Part shown: one piece after another, positions 6,557 through 14,541 of the stretch
Layout: each line of letters begins with the position of its first letter
Numbering within the stretch: position 1 is the stretch's first letter
Assembly (NCBI GenBank): GCA_045591885.1
Contig: JAZNTT010000017.1
Location: 1-19,100, forward strand
Direction of reading: 5' to 3'
Length of the DNA stretch: 19,100 nucleotides
DNA from: Colimorpha_A sp045591885
GTDB taxonomy: Bacteria > Bacillota > Clostridia > Oscillospirales > CAG-272
Program-made: the position numbers and the translations under genes
Notes under the pieces: generated by a model
The model's database searches: none
Told to the model about the DNA's origin: nothing
The model's input: the letters and a program-made list of their open reading frames with translations, nothing else

Positions 6557-7900
6557 TTAATTGATTCTGCCCTTAAGCTCTTCACGGCGCTTATCGTGCT
6601 CTGCGCCGGGCTTGCCGAGGAGGGCGTACATATTGTTCTTGTATCCTTCAACACCGGGCTGGTCGAAGGGATTTACACCGAGGGTGTAGCCCGAAACGGC
6701 ACATGCAAGCTCGAAGAAGTATACAAGATATCCGAAGTCGGCGGCGGTTCTGCCGTCGAGCTCAAGAACGAGATTGGGAACTCCGCCGTCGGTATGGGAA
6801 AGAACGGTTGCGAGGAACGCGTTATGATTTACCTCGTGCATCGTCTTGCCCGAAACGAAATTCATTTCGTCGACGTTCTGCGGATCGTTGGGAATGATAA
6901 GGGGGCTTTCGTCACTCTTGATGTCGATAACGGTCTCAAAGAGTGTTCTTTCACCCTGCTGAATATACTGACCGAGGGAGTGAAGGTCTGTCGAGAAGAC
7001 TACCGACGCGGGGAAAAGTCCGACGCCGTCCTTGCCCTCGCTCTCGCCGTAAAGCTGCTTCCACCACTCGTTCATCATTGCGAGCGCAGGATCGTAAGTT
7101 ACCATTATTTCGGTCTTCTTACCTTCACGGTAGAGAATATTTCTTGCTGCTGCGTACTTATAGCAGTCGTTTTTCATCATATCGGGCTCGGAGAAGTCGT
7201 TTCTTGCCGCTTGAGCGCCCTGCATCATTGCGTCGATGTCGATTCCCGCAACTGCGATAGGAAGAAGTCCAACCGCGGTGAGAACGGAATATCTGCCGCC
7301 GATGTCGTCCGGTACTACGAAGCTCTCGTAACCCTTTTCGGTCGCAAGCTCCTTCATCTTACCTCTTGCCTTATCGGTCGTAACGAAGATTCTTTCTCTT
7401 GCGCCCTCCTCGCCGTACTTCTTTTCAAGAAGCTCGCGGAAGATACGGAATGCGATAGCCGGCTCGGTCGTTTTACCCGACTTGGAGATTACGTTAATAC
7501 AAACGTCCTTGCCCTCGCAGATAGAGAGAAGCTCGTTAAGATATGCGGAATTTATGTTGTTTCCTGCAAAATAAACATCGGGAGTGTCCTTCTTAAGAGC
7601 GTTATAGAACGGGCTCTTACAGAACTCTATCGCTGCTCTTGCGCCGAGGTAAGAGCCGCCGATACCGATAGCAATAAATACGTCACAGGACTTCTTTATC
7701 TTCTCAGCCGCCGCCTTTATTCGGGAAAATTCTTCTTTGTCGTAATTTACGGGAAGATCGACCCAGCCGATAAAATCGTTTCCTGCGCCGCTTCCGTCAC
7801 GGAGAGTTTTAACCGCCGCGTCTACCTCGCCAGAGATAGCGTCAAGCTTCTTAGCAGTAACAACGTCGGAGGCATACTTGGTATTAAGTCTGACTGTCAT
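6557..7900 (-). CDS. pgi: Glucose-6-phosphate isomerase
   Basis: Pgi interconverts glucose 6-phosphate and fructose 6-phosphate in glycolysis and gluconeogenesis, in the cytoplasm. The 447-residue length matches the short Bacillus/Clostridium form. Visible motifs are IGIGGSYLGARAAIEF (78-93), VISKSGKTTEPAIAFR (137-152, phosphate-binding), GGRYSVLTAVGLLP (201-214), LYGESEGKDG (283-292, with the catalytic Glu), QQGERTLFETVID (314-326), and the C-terminal signature NPFDQPGVEGYKN (410-422, with Lys421). The ATG at 7900 is preceded by AAAGG at a somewhat long distance (about 14 bases), so the start is likely but not certain. A strong promoter lies upstream, and the small P-loop gene follows in the same unit. 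Confidence 0.97.
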   Translation of the reverse strand: MTVRLNTKYASDVVTAKKLDAISGEVDAAVKTLRDGSGAGNDFIGWVDLPVNYDKEEFSRIKAAAEKIKKSCDVFIAIGIGGSYLGARAAIEFCKSPFYNALKKDTPDVYFAGNNINSAYLNELLSICEGKDVCINVISKSGKTTEPAIAFRIFRELLEKKYGEEGARERIFVTTDKARGKMKELATEKGYESFVVPDDIGGRYSVLTAVGLLPIAVAGIDIDAMMQGAQAARNDFSEPDMMKNDCYKYAAARNILYREGKKTEIMVTYDPALAMMNEWWKQLYGESEGKDGVGLFPASVVFSTDLHSLGQYIQQGERTLFETVIDIKSDESPLIIPNDPQNVDEMNFVSGKTMHEVNHNAFLATVLSHTDGGVPNLVLELDGRTAADFGYLVYFFELACAVSGYTLGVNPFDQPGVEGYKNNMYALLGKPGAEHDKRREELKGRIN

Positions 7901-7937
7901 TGTACAAAAACCGTTTACCTTTCTGTTAGTTATAATA

Positions 7938-7966
7938 ATTATACATTATTTTAAGTAATTTTGCAA
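7938..7966 (-). promoter_or_regulatory. Sigma-A promoter of pgi
   Basis: On the minus strand TTGCAA (7961-7966), a 17-base spacer and TATAAT (7938-7943) give a leader of about 30 bases to the pgi start. Confidence 0.85.
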
Positions 7967-8021
7967 TAGCAAACTATAAATATTCTAAACTTTTTTATCA
8001 AAAAGACGAAAGAAACGCAAG

Positions 8022-8050
8022 TTGACAATGCGAAAATAATATGTTATAAT
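8022..8050 (+). promoter_or_regulatory. Consensus sigma-A promoter of rnpB
   Basis: TTGACA (8022-8027), 17 bases, TATAAT (8045-8050): an exact consensus pair. It predicts a start near 8057, the 5' end of the RNase P RNA. Confidence 0.93.
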
Positions 8051-8056
8051 CACAGC

Positions 8057-8430
8057 GTGACCGAGAAATGTGCTCGCGCGGTATTGCGCCGTAAGGTATT
8101 ACCGTGAGGAAAGTCCGGGCTTCACAGAGCAAGGGTAACGGATAACGTCCGCCGAAGGCGACTTCAGGGAAAGTGCAACAGAAATAAACCGCCGCGTATG
8201 CGGTAAGGATGGAAAGGCGAGGTAAGAGCTCACCGGCTCTCGCGGTAACGCAGAGCAAATGTAAACCCTACCCGAAGCAACTCCCCAATGAGACTGATGT
8301 TTCACTGCCTGCTCGGTAGCTGTCTCGGGGCGGCTAAAGCCGTGCGGTAACGCACGGAATAGATAGATGAGTACAGGTTCTTGCTTTGGCAACGCAAGGA
8401 CAACAGAACCCGGCTTATGCTTTCGGTCTG
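8057..8430 (+). ncRNA. rnpB: RNase P RNA, bacterial class A
   Basis: This is the catalytic RNA that trims the 5' leader of precursor tRNAs, including the tRNA-Trp in this window. Conserved landmarks appear in order: GAGGAAAGTCCGGGCT (about 8104-8119), CAGGGAAAGTGCAACAGAAA (about 8165-8184), GGAAAGGCGAGGTAAGAGCT (about 8211-8230), GTAAACCC, ATAGATAGATGAGTACA, and ACAGAACCCGGCTTAT (about 8403-8418). The ends pair: GACCGA (8059-8064) with TCGGTC (8423-8428) forms the P1 helix. The first base is set by the promoter and the last by P1, each uncertain by a few bases. The layout of the conserved blocks fits class A rather than the Bacillus class B. It is a monocistronic unit with a terminator. Confidence 0.96.
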
Positions 8431-8460
8431 CTCCCCATTCGGGGAGCGCTTTTTCTTTTT
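8430..8460 (+). terminator. Terminator of rnpB
   Basis: GCTCCCC (8430-8436) pairs with GGGGAGC (8441-8447), loop ATTC, followed by GCTTTTTCTTTTT. Confidence 0.92.
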
Positions 8461-8515
8461 GAAAATAACTATCAACAAAGAAAAACAGCCACCATCTCGG
8501 TGACAATTTTGCATC

Positions 8516-8551
8516 AAAAAACCACCTGACTTAGCCTTAGCAGGTGGTTTT
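8516..8551 (-). terminator. Terminator of the kinase-hydrolase-ruvX-lipoprotein unit
   Basis: AAAACCACCTG (8518-8528) pairs with CAGGTGGTTTT (8541-8551) around a 12-base loop. It ends the minus-strand unit five bases past the lipoprotein stop codon and is followed by T-rich sequence on the minus strand. The loop itself contains the inverted CTTAGCC..TTAG fragment. Confidence 0.88.
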
Positions 8552-8555
8552 CGAT

Positions 8556-9173
8556 TTATTTATTAGCGTCTGCAATCTTCGCAGAGATCTTTGTGATCTC
8601 GGCAGTAAAGGCCGCGAGCAGCTCACTGTCCTTTATTCTGAGATTCATGTTGCTTACCTTGTTGCTCCACTCACAAGTCTCGAAAATAAGATCGTTGAGT
8701 CCGTCGCGGTACTCCGTGGAGGTCTTATCGTCCTTGTGTGCTTCGAAGAAAGCAACGTACTTGTCTGCCCATGCATCGTACTCGGCAATGAAAGCATCAA
8801 CGTCAGCCTTGGTTGCGTCACCGCTCACGCCGCCAACGATCATCTTCGATATTCTGTTCAGCTCTGCAACGTAAGCCTTCTGTGCTTCCTTAAAGCCGTT
8901 AAGAGCCACGAACATCTCGTGAGTTCTTTCACCCCACTCCTTGATCTCGTTCGGCCATTTGCCGAGCGAGTCCATAATGACAGGGCTGTTCGGGTTTGCC
9001 TGATAAGCGCGCTGGAAGGTTATGTATTCCATCGCCCATTCCCCGTACTCCTCAATGAGCTCTTCCCATGCGGGGGGATCCTGCTTGGGCGGCTCGGTCT
9101 TCTTGGAGTCGTTGCAGGCAACGATCGAAATCATAAGTGCTCCGCAGAGAAGCATAAGTAAAATTTTTTTCAT
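8556..9173 (-). CDS. Lipoprotein with two internal helical repeats
   Basis: This 205-residue protein has a lipoprotein signal ending at Cys20 (SIVAC). The mature part is predicted almost all-helical and consists of two related halves of about 77 residues. WEELIEEYGEWAMEYITFQ (36-54) aligns with VDAFIAEYDAWADKYVAFF (125-143), and YVAELNRISKMI (101-112) aligns with FTAEITKISAKI (189-200), both at an offset of 88-89. It probably sits on the outer face of the membrane as a helical bundle. I do not recognise a named family. GGGAG precedes the ATG by about 9 bases. It lies 23 bases after ruvX on the same strand and is the last gene before the terminator, so it is probably co-transcribed, though no functional link is evident. 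Confidence 0.85.
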   Translation of the reverse strand: MKKILLMLLCGALMISIVACNDSKKTEPPKQDPPAWEELIEEYGEWAMEYITFQRAYQANPNSPVIMDSLGKWPNEIKEWGERTHEMFVALNGFKEAQKAYVAELNRISKMIVGGVSGDATKADVDAFIAEYDAWADKYVAFFEAHKDDKTSTEYRDGLNDLIFETCEWSNKVSNMNLRIKDSELLAAFTAEITKISAKIADANK

Positions 9174-9196
9174 GGTGGTTTCTCCCTGGTTTTTAA

Positions 9197-9610
9197 TTAT
9201 CTATGGCTATCCATGTAATTTTGAAGTATTATTTGCGCGGAAAGCGTATCAACGTTTTCCTTGCGCTTTTTACCGCGCGTATCGGTCATATTCATGATGC
9301 TGTGCGCGACCATCGTCGTGCATCGCTCGTCAAAAAGGTGAACGGGCTTACCCGATTCTTTTTCGAGCTCAGAAGCAAACTTCTGTGCTTTTAGCGAACG
9401 GTCACCGACCGTGCCGTTCATATTAATCGGATTCCCGACGACAAATTCGTCGATTCCGTACTTTTCCGCCTGCTCGAGGATTATTCCGATCAACGCCCGT
9501 CTTCCCGGCACCTTGAATGTTCCGACACCGCATGCGAGAATACCGAGAGGATCGCTTACCGCGATTCCCGTGCGGACGTCTCCGCAGTCAATTCCCATAA
9601 ACCGTTTCAC
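9197..9610 (-). CDS. ruvX: Putative pre-16S rRNA nuclease / Holliday junction resolvase-like RuvX (YqgF)
   Basis: YqgF/RuvX has an RNase H-like fold; in E. coli it is needed for 16S rRNA 5' maturation, while the resolvase role is by homology. The 137-residue length is typical. Asp8 in MGIDCG, Glu95 in DERCTT and Asp121 in NVDTLSAQIIL are the expected acidic catalytic residues, and VGNPINMNG (58-66) corresponds to the usual VGLPxxMNG. It starts with GTG at 9610, overlapping the TGA of the hydrolase gene (GTGA, 9607-9610), with GGTGGA about 9 bases upstream, which suggests translational coupling. No odd residues are seen beyond VGNP. Confidence 0.93.
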   Translation of the reverse strand: MKRFMGIDCGDVRTGIAVSDPLGILACGVGTFKVPGRRALIGIILEQAEKYGIDEFVVGNPINMNGTVGDRSLKAQKFASELEKESGKPVHLFDERCTTMVAHSIMNMTDTRGKKRKENVDTLSAQIILQNYMDSHR

Positions 9611-10599
9611 TTAAAATCCACCTTTCCAAACGGTATTGAACTATAGCTTCGGCAGGCAACAACGCCCTCCGAGACCTCCTTCACCCATTCAATAAGATCG
9701 GAAAATGCTTCGTCGCGGCTGAGATCGTTATATATTTCATGTCTGGACTCAGGATAAAGCTTCATTTTCAGCTCGTTCATTTCGTGATCGTCAAGCGCGT
9801 TATAAAGCTCCTTGATTCCTTCTCCGCCGTCAGCGAGCGGGTCTTTATCACCCGAGACAATGAAAACGGGCAGCGATATCGGAACTCTTTCCGCCCATTC
9901 TCCGTTCGATATTGAGATCAGAAGCTTAAACAGCTCTCTCATTGCGACCGCGGTGAATTTATAGGTACAGTACTTATCATTATTATAGCGCTGACGGACC
10001 GATGCATCGCGAGTGAGCCACGAGACCTTATCGTTCTCGATTTCAAAGCCTTTATTATATGAGCCGAATGCGAGCTTGTCAAGAAGCTTGCTTCTGTGAT
10101 CTTCACCCTTGAGCTTACATATCAGCCCTGCAAGCATCTTAGCAGCACTGAGCGGCTGATTTCCCGCCGTTGTTCCCGAGAACACCGCGCCGTCTATATC
10201 GTCATATTTCGTTACGTAATCGCGTGCAACGAACGATCCCATGCTGTGACCGAACAAAATGTACGGCAAGCTCGGATAGCGTTTTTTTATGATTCCGTTA
10301 AGTATATGCAGATCTTCTGTCAGCCTTTCGTAATCGGTAAAAAAGCCGAGCTTCTCTTCGGGTACCGACGGACCGTGTCCCAGATGATCGTTACCGCAAA
10401 CGGCAATTCCCGCCTCGGTGAGAGCCGAGACAAAGCCCTCTTTTTCGTAGCGCTCGATATATTCGCACATTCCGTGGCTTATTTGAAGCACCGCAAAGGG
10501 ATTCCCCTTTGGAACGTAGAGGTAATATGGAACCGTATTCACTCCGTCGGACGAAAGGAACGCTCCCGTTATTTTTTCGTAATTACAGCTCGTCGACAT
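9607..10599 (-). CDS. Alpha/beta hydrolase, lysophospholipase / monoacylglycerol lipase-like
   Basis: This 330-residue cytoplasmic protein belongs to the serine-aminopeptidase S33 / hydrolase_4 group. Residues 40-50 (ISHGMCEYIER) form the oxyanion-hole loop, GHSMGS (117-122) holds nucleophile Ser119, SGDKDPLADGG (249-259) supplies the acid (Asp253), and PESRHEIYND (283-292) supplies His287. The catalytic triad is complete. Family members cleave monoacylglycerol or lysophospholipid; the actual substrate is not readable from sequence. The gene overlaps the upstream kinase gene by 17 bases and the downstream ruvX by 4 bases. No strong ribosome binding site is obvious at the ATG (10599), so translation is probably coupled to the kinase. 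Confidence 0.92.
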   Translation of the reverse strand: MSTSCNYEKITGAFLSSDGVNTVPYYLYVPKGNPFAVLQISHGMCEYIERYEKEGFVSALTEAGIAVCGNDHLGHGPSVPEEKLGFFTDYERLTEDLHILNGIIKKRYPSLPYILFGHSMGSFVARDYVTKYDDIDGAVFSGTTAGNQPLSAAKMLAGLICKLKGEDHRSKLLDKLAFGSYNKGFEIENDKVSWLTRDASVRQRYNNDKYCTYKFTAVAMRELFKLLISISNGEWAERVPISLPVFIVSGDKDPLADGGEGIKELYNALDDHEMNELKMKLYPESRHEIYNDLSRDEAFSDLIEWVKEVSEGVVACRSYSSIPFGKVDFK

Positions 10600-11542
10600 C
10601 GTAATCTATCTCGTTTCTCTTTACAAATCTTCGCACGTCCTCAAAGTATGGATATGCACGAAGTCCGCCGCCGCGCGAAAGATATACAGCGCTCACTACC
10701 GTTGCAAAATCGCAGGCGCGCGCAATATCGCCGTCGGAACGGAGATATTCATACACAAGCGCCGCACCGAACGCATCATCGCTATCAACGCCCTTTGGCT
10801 GAGGCACGTCGTACGCCGAAATGAAGGTCGAGAACTTTCCGTCAAAGAGGAAGGTTCCGCGCTCGCCGAGGCGTATAACAACGTATTTTGCCTTTACTCT
10901 CTGCGAAAGCGCGATGCAAGCACGCATACATTTTTCCTGATCGGACGGACGGATTCCCGTATATTTGACTGCGCCGTTTTCATCGGTAACAAGTATTTCA
11001 CATTCGCCGATACGCGAAAGCGGATATCTCGACGGGTCGGGAAGCGTAAGCAAGAACATAGGCAGCCCGTGTTCCGACACTTGTCTTATCGTTTCGTCAA
11101 TGATCTTTTCGGGAAGCACACCGTGAAGAATCGCGGCATCGGGATATGAAATAAACGCTTCCTCGATGTCTCCCTCGGTCAGCTTAGCAATAGCGCCTCC
11201 GTAGGTTATCGTTTTTTCGTTTTCGTTATAGTCTTTGATTATAATATCAATAGGTGTGCTTTCGCCTCGTTTTTTTGGAGAATAACGGGTGTCAACTCTC
11301 TCGGATTCAAGATACTCGACAAGCTCCTTTTCATAGGTATCATCTCCGAGCGCAGAACACAAAACCGAATCTGCGCCGAGACGTGCAAGCGCCACCGACG
11401 ATATTATTCCCTTTCCGCCGGGATAATAATCGATGCTTTCCGCCTCGGTCCTGCTATTTCTCTCGGGCATCGAATCGGTTGAAACGACAAGCTCGGTTCT
11501 CGCATCGCCTATGACAAGTATTCTCGGTTTAAGCACTCGCAT
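10583..11542 (-). CDS. PfkB/ribokinase-family protein with altered anion hole
   Basis: This 319-residue protein has the fold of ribokinase-type carbohydrate or nucleoside kinases. PGGKGIISSVALARLGA (41-57) is a clear N-terminal PfkB signature. ILVIGDARTELVV (8-20) and the C-terminal layout also fit. The second signature is unusual: the usual DTTGAGDAF is replaced by KGVDSDDAF (250-258), so the Gly-Ala-Gly anion hole becomes Asp-Ser-Asp while the catalytic Asp256 is kept. The magnesium-related NxxE is also changed (TDENG, 186-190). It may be a kinase with unusual catalysis, or a non-catalytic relative. It is the first gene of a four-gene unit with a strong promoter 29-57 bases upstream. Family assignment is secure; substrate is unknown. 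Confidence 0.88.
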   Translation of the reverse strand: MRVLKPRILVIGDARTELVVSTDSMPERNSRTEAESIDYYPGGKGIISSVALARLGADSVLCSALGDDTYEKELVEYLESERVDTRYSPKKRGESTPIDIIIKDYNENEKTITYGGAIAKLTEGDIEEAFISYPDAAILHGVLPEKIIDETIRQVSEHGLPMFLLTLPDPSRYPLSRIGECEILVTDENGAVKYTGIRPSDQEKCMRACIALSQRVKAKYVVIRLGERGTFLFDGKFSTFISAYDVPQPKGVDSDDAFGAALVYEYLRSDGDIARACDFATVVSAVYLSRGGGLRAYPYFEDVRRFVKRNEIDYDVDEL

Positions 11543-11570
11543 CAGCTCACTTTCATAATTTTGTCTTATT

Positions 11571-11599
11571 ATTATATCAAATAATTATGTGTTATGCAA
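11571..11599 (-). promoter_or_regulatory. Sigma-A promoter of the kinase-hydrolase-ruvX-lipoprotein unit
   Basis: On the minus strand TTGCAT (11594-11599), a 17-base spacer and TATAAT (11571-11576). The -35 box lies inside a small inverted repeat (GTGTT..AACAC, 11589-11602). Confidence 0.82.
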
Positions 11600-11619
11600 C
11601 ACTGATTTGTGAACATCGG

Positions 11620-11644
11620 TCAAAGAAAGTCGCATTTTCTTTGA
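11620..11644. promoter_or_regulatory. Inverted repeat between divergent promoters
   Basis: TCAAAGAAA (11620-11628) and TTTCTTTGA (11636-11644) form a perfect 9-bp inverted repeat with a 7-base centre. It lies upstream of both divergent promoters (kinase unit on minus, methyltransferase on plus), so it could be a protein-binding site. Chance in A/T-rich DNA is also possible. Confidence 0.35.
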
Positions 11645-11669
11645 ATACTTTCGGTTTTTATCCGTTTTA

Positions 11670-11698
11670 TTGACATTTTTTCTTGAACGTGGTAAAAT
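11670..11698 (+). promoter_or_regulatory. Sigma-A promoter of the rRNA methyltransferase gene
   Basis: TTGACA (11670-11675), 17 bases, TAAAAT (11693-11698), giving a leader of about 20 bases with AGGAG before the ATG at 11726. Confidence 0.88.
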
Positions 11699-11725
11699 TT
11701 CATCATTAACATTCAGGAGAAAAAT

Positions 11726-12844
11726 ATGTCGGAACAAATTTTTGTCGCGACCTGCCTGTTCGGGCTTGAAAAGCTTCTCGGTGAGGAGATCGACGCGCTT
11801 GGCTACAAGCGCACCGAGACCATCGACGGACGAGTCAAGTTTTCAGCGCCCCTCTCAGCAATTCCGCGGCTTAACATAAACCTGCGCTTTGCAGAAAGAG
11901 TTCTTATTGAGGTAGGCACATGCCCTGCGCCTGATTTCGATACGCTTTTCGAGGGCGTAAAGGCGATGCCGTGGGAAAACTATATCGGAAGAAACGATAT
12001 ATTCCCCGTCAAGGGACACAGTATAAAAAGTAAGCTTTTCAGTCTGCCCGACTGTCAGAAGATAGTCAAAAAGGCGGTTGCTACCCGTCTCGGCGGTCAC
12101 TACGGACTTATATTTATGCCCGAAACGGAAATCAAATATCAGATCGAGTTTTTTATACTCAAGGACGTAGCGTCACTTATGATCGACACAAGCGGAACAC
12201 CGCTTCATAAGCGCGGTTACCGCCCCGTTTCGACCGAGGCACCGCTTCGCGAAACGCTTGCTGCGGCGCTCGTCAAGCTTGCTCGGCCTCGCGAGGACGT
12301 GCTGTTCTGGGATCCAATGTGCGGCTCGGGAACAATAGCCACCGAGGCGGCACTCATGATGACTCATACCGCGCCCGGTCTTAACCGTTCATTCTGCTCC
12401 GAGGAATATCGGTTCATTTCCGAGGACGATTGGGAAAACGCCCGCGACGAAGCATTTGACAGCATAATCGACACCGATTTCGAGGCGTACGCCTCCGATA
12501 TTGACGAAAACGCCGTGAATATTGCGCGCGAAACTGTGCGCAAGGCGGGCGTAAGCAAGTACGTCAAGGTGTTTCAGCAGGACGCGCTTACCATTGAAAC
12601 AGGCGGTAGACGCGGTACGATAGTCTGTAATCCCCCATACGGCGAGCGTCTTTCGACCGTTGAGGAAGCGCGCGAGCTATACGGCAAGATGGGCGAACAT
12701 TTCAAAGCTCTCGGCTCGTGGCAGATATACATTATCACCTCCGACGAGACCTTTGAGCGTCTTTACAGACGCCGTGCAGACAAGGTGCGTAAGCTCTATA
12801 ACGGCATGATTCCCTGCTATTATTATCAGTTCTTCAAGAAATAA
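11726..12844 (+). CDS. ypsC: THUMP-domain RNA methyltransferase, RlmL/YpsC type
   Basis: This 372-residue SAM-dependent enzyme is of the COG0116 group, whose E. coli member RlmL/RlmKL methylates N2 of a guanine in 23S rRNA; YpsC is the Bacillus homologue. The N-terminal 60 residues (FVATCLFGLEKLLGEEIDALGY) and residues 70-155 form the ferredoxin-like plus THUMP RNA-binding part. DPMCGSGTIATEAAL (196-210) is the SAM-binding loop, SDID (257-260) is the acidic motif that binds the cofactor ribose, and NPPYGER (302-308) is the amino-methyltransferase NPPY motif. The length matches the single-methylase form, without the extra RlmK domain. AGGAG precedes the ATG. It converges with the DUF4091 gene with 23 bases between stop codons and no clear terminator. 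Confidence 0.92.
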   Translation: MSEQIFVATCLFGLEKLLGEEIDALGYKRTETIDGRVKFSAPLSAIPRLNINLRFAERVLIEVGTCPAPDFDTLFEGVKAMPWENYIGRNDIFPVKGHSIKSKLFSLPDCQKIVKKAVATRLGGHYGLIFMPETEIKYQIEFFILKDVASLMIDTSGTPLHKRGYRPVSTEAPLRETLAAALVKLARPREDVLFWDPMCGSGTIATEAALMMTHTAPGLNRSFCSEEYRFISEDDWENARDEAFDSIIDTDFEAYASDIDENAVNIARETVRKAGVSKYVKVFQQDALTIETGGRRGTIVCNPPYGERLSTVEEARELYGKMGEHFKALGSWQIYIITSDETFERLYRRRADKVRKLYNGMIPCYYYQFFKK

Positions 12845-12867
12845 GGCCAAAAGACGGTTACCGCGAT

Positions 12868-14478
12868 TTAATGTGATTGCTTCTTCATAGCCTCTTCAAG
12901 AGCGTTACCGATTTCGATACGGAGAGAAGCAAATTTGTCGCTGCTTACGTATTTTGTAAGAGTAGGAGTGCCTTCCTTTGTCTTTTCAAGAAGCCAATCC
13001 TTACCAAGATACTGCTCTGCAAGATAGAAGAGTTCGATATCGTCAATACCGTCGCGCACTATCTTCAGTCGGATAGAAGGCACGCAATCAGGAATACCAA
13101 CATCTTTTCCGGGATACAGGAGAAATCCGCAACCATAAATTGATTCCTTATTCTCGTTGAGTATTCCCGTATTCGTGTTTTGCCAGGGGTTGACGCGCAC
13201 TCCGTTCTTGCTTTGCCCGTAACTGTTTGTCGACCAATAGAGGAATCCCTCTATATCTCTCTGATACATCTGCCAGAACATTAGTCTCTGGTTTACACCT
13301 TCGGTGTCAATAAAGAGCTGAGCGTAAGGATCGTCGGGAGAGTTACAAACGTATGTCCACATTCTGTCGCCGCTTGCAATCTGATCGTTCATTCTTTCAT
13401 GGAAGCTCTTGCTCGGGGTATAATCCAAAAACTTGTCGTATGATCTGCTATCGTCCCACAGGGAAAGCTTCGGACACCATAGGTCGGTGTATTCTGCCAT
13501 ATCATCTGTCTGATCTCTGTTTTCACCGAGCTGAATGTTGGTATAATACGGAGCGCAAATCTCGATTTCGGGACAAAGCGCGGTAAGACGCTTTTCCCAA
13601 TCACGAAGCTCAGTCAAGTGCTGCTTTGTTCTCGGCTCGTCAAGGGGATAGAAAAATGCCTTTTTAAGCCATTCGGGATTATTTTTCAGCTTCTCATATA
13701 TTTCGAGAAGCTTGTCTTGATTTATACCGCCGGTCGTGACGTTTATCATGAAAGAGGTTACGCGCGGATCCGACATGTATTCGTTCGCTTTATCGTCAAG
13801 TATGTCGTACGGCAGACTATATGCGCTGACGTTATGGTCGAGAAGAACGTTATACCAGCCGAGATACGTTCCGCCGTGATAGTATATTCCTTCATTCCTA
13901 AGGCCTACAGCCGTAGCAAAGGTCTTTTCTTTCGGAAGAGTGATATCCCAGACGTGAACGGTTATCTCAAAGGAAGCAAGTGCTTTCCCCTTCTTGTTCT
14001 GCAATTCGTAAGTATATTTGTATTCTCCCGCTACGGTATTCTCGTTCGTTTTGAACTCGACCATGAATGGGAGCACGCGTTTTTTTTCAAGTGTCAGTTT
14101 CCCGCCGTTATAAGGGACAAGAGCATCCGTATATTGCTTTCTTCTAATATTATGGGTTCGGGACATTTCATAAACGCTCGGCTCAATATTTTCAACGTCA
14201 GCCGACGTTTGGCGCAAGGTCACACCCTCGACTTTTGTGTCGGTATACACTGCTACCTGACATCCCTCGGTCTCGCCCTTAGCCAAATACACGGTGTATT
14301 CCGTTTTAAATTCCCCTTTCGGAACTATGTTTACTACCGTTTTTTCAAAGCTGTGAAATGCCCATGCTTTAATTGCGGAATCGGGGGCCTTGCCGCCGTT
14401 CGCTTCCTTTTTGCTGTCACAGGCGACAAGGGAAAGAACTGTACAAAGCAAAAGAATGATTGAAATTATTTTTTTCAT
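12868..14478 (-). CDS. DUF4091-domain lipoprotein, paralogue A
   Basis: This 536-residue lipoprotein has a signal ending at Cys20 (LSLVAC). Residues 35-180 form an Ig-like or beta-sandwich block (KAWAFHSFEKTVVN, TVYLAKGETEGCQVAVY, MVEFKTNENTVAGEYKYTYELQ, ITVHVWDITLPKEKTF). The C-terminal part is a TIM-barrel-like DUF4091 region with FFYPLDEP (275-282, acidic Asp280-Glu281), YVCNSPDDPYA, QRDIEGFLYWSTN and PSIRLKIVRDGIDDIE (467-482). DUF4091 proteins are thought to be glycoside-hydrolase-like, but the substrate and activity here are unknown. Start 14478 is chosen because GGAG lies about 10 bases upstream and the signal peptide begins there; longer in-frame starts run through the promoter. Paralogue B lies directly upstream and aligns along its whole length. 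The gene has its own perfect promoter. Confidence 0.88.
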   Translation of the reverse strand: MKKIISIILLLCTVLSLVACDSKKEANGGKAPDSAIKAWAFHSFEKTVVNIVPKGEFKTEYTVYLAKGETEGCQVAVYTDTKVEGVTLRQTSADVENIEPSVYEMSRTHNIRRKQYTDALVPYNGGKLTLEKKRVLPFMVEFKTNENTVAGEYKYTYELQNKKGKALASFEITVHVWDITLPKEKTFATAVGLRNEGIYYHGGTYLGWYNVLLDHNVSAYSLPYDILDDKANEYMSDPRVTSFMINVTTGGINQDKLLEIYEKLKNNPEWLKKAFFYPLDEPRTKQHLTELRDWEKRLTALCPEIEICAPYYTNIQLGENRDQTDDMAEYTDLWCPKLSLWDDSRSYDKFLDYTPSKSFHERMNDQIASGDRMWTYVCNSPDDPYAQLFIDTEGVNQRLMFWQMYQRDIEGFLYWSTNSYGQSKNGVRVNPWQNTNTGILNENKESIYGCGFLLYPGKDVGIPDCVPSIRLKIVRDGIDDIELFYLAEQYLGKDWLLEKTKEGTPTLTKYVSSDKFASLRIEIGNALEEAMKKQSH

Positions 14479-14511
14479 AATTATCGGTCTCCTATAAAAA
14501 ACTCTAAAGTA

Positions 14512-14540
14512 ATTATAGCATTTATAATAAGTCATGTCAA
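14512..14540 (-). promoter_or_regulatory. Consensus sigma-A promoter of DUF4091 paralogue A
   Basis: On the minus strand TTGACA (14535-14540), 17 bases, TATAAT (14512-14517). The -35 box directly follows the U-run of the preceding gene's terminator. Confidence 0.92.
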
Positions 14541-14541
14541 C

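Noticed and set aside
6191..7954. 587-residue plus-strand reading frame
   Set aside because: It is the antisense shadow of the pgi and P-loop genes. It has no recognisable domain, starts without a ribosome binding site, and pgi motifs on the other strand are decisive.
7998..8517. Several minus-strand reading frames
   Set aside because: They lie antisense to the RNase P RNA, which has a consensus promoter, conserved blocks and a terminator on the plus strand.
12845..12867. Terminator between the methyltransferase and DUF4091 paralogue A
   Set aside because: Only a three-pair CGG..CCG hairpin followed by a short T-run is seen, too weak to call in either direction.
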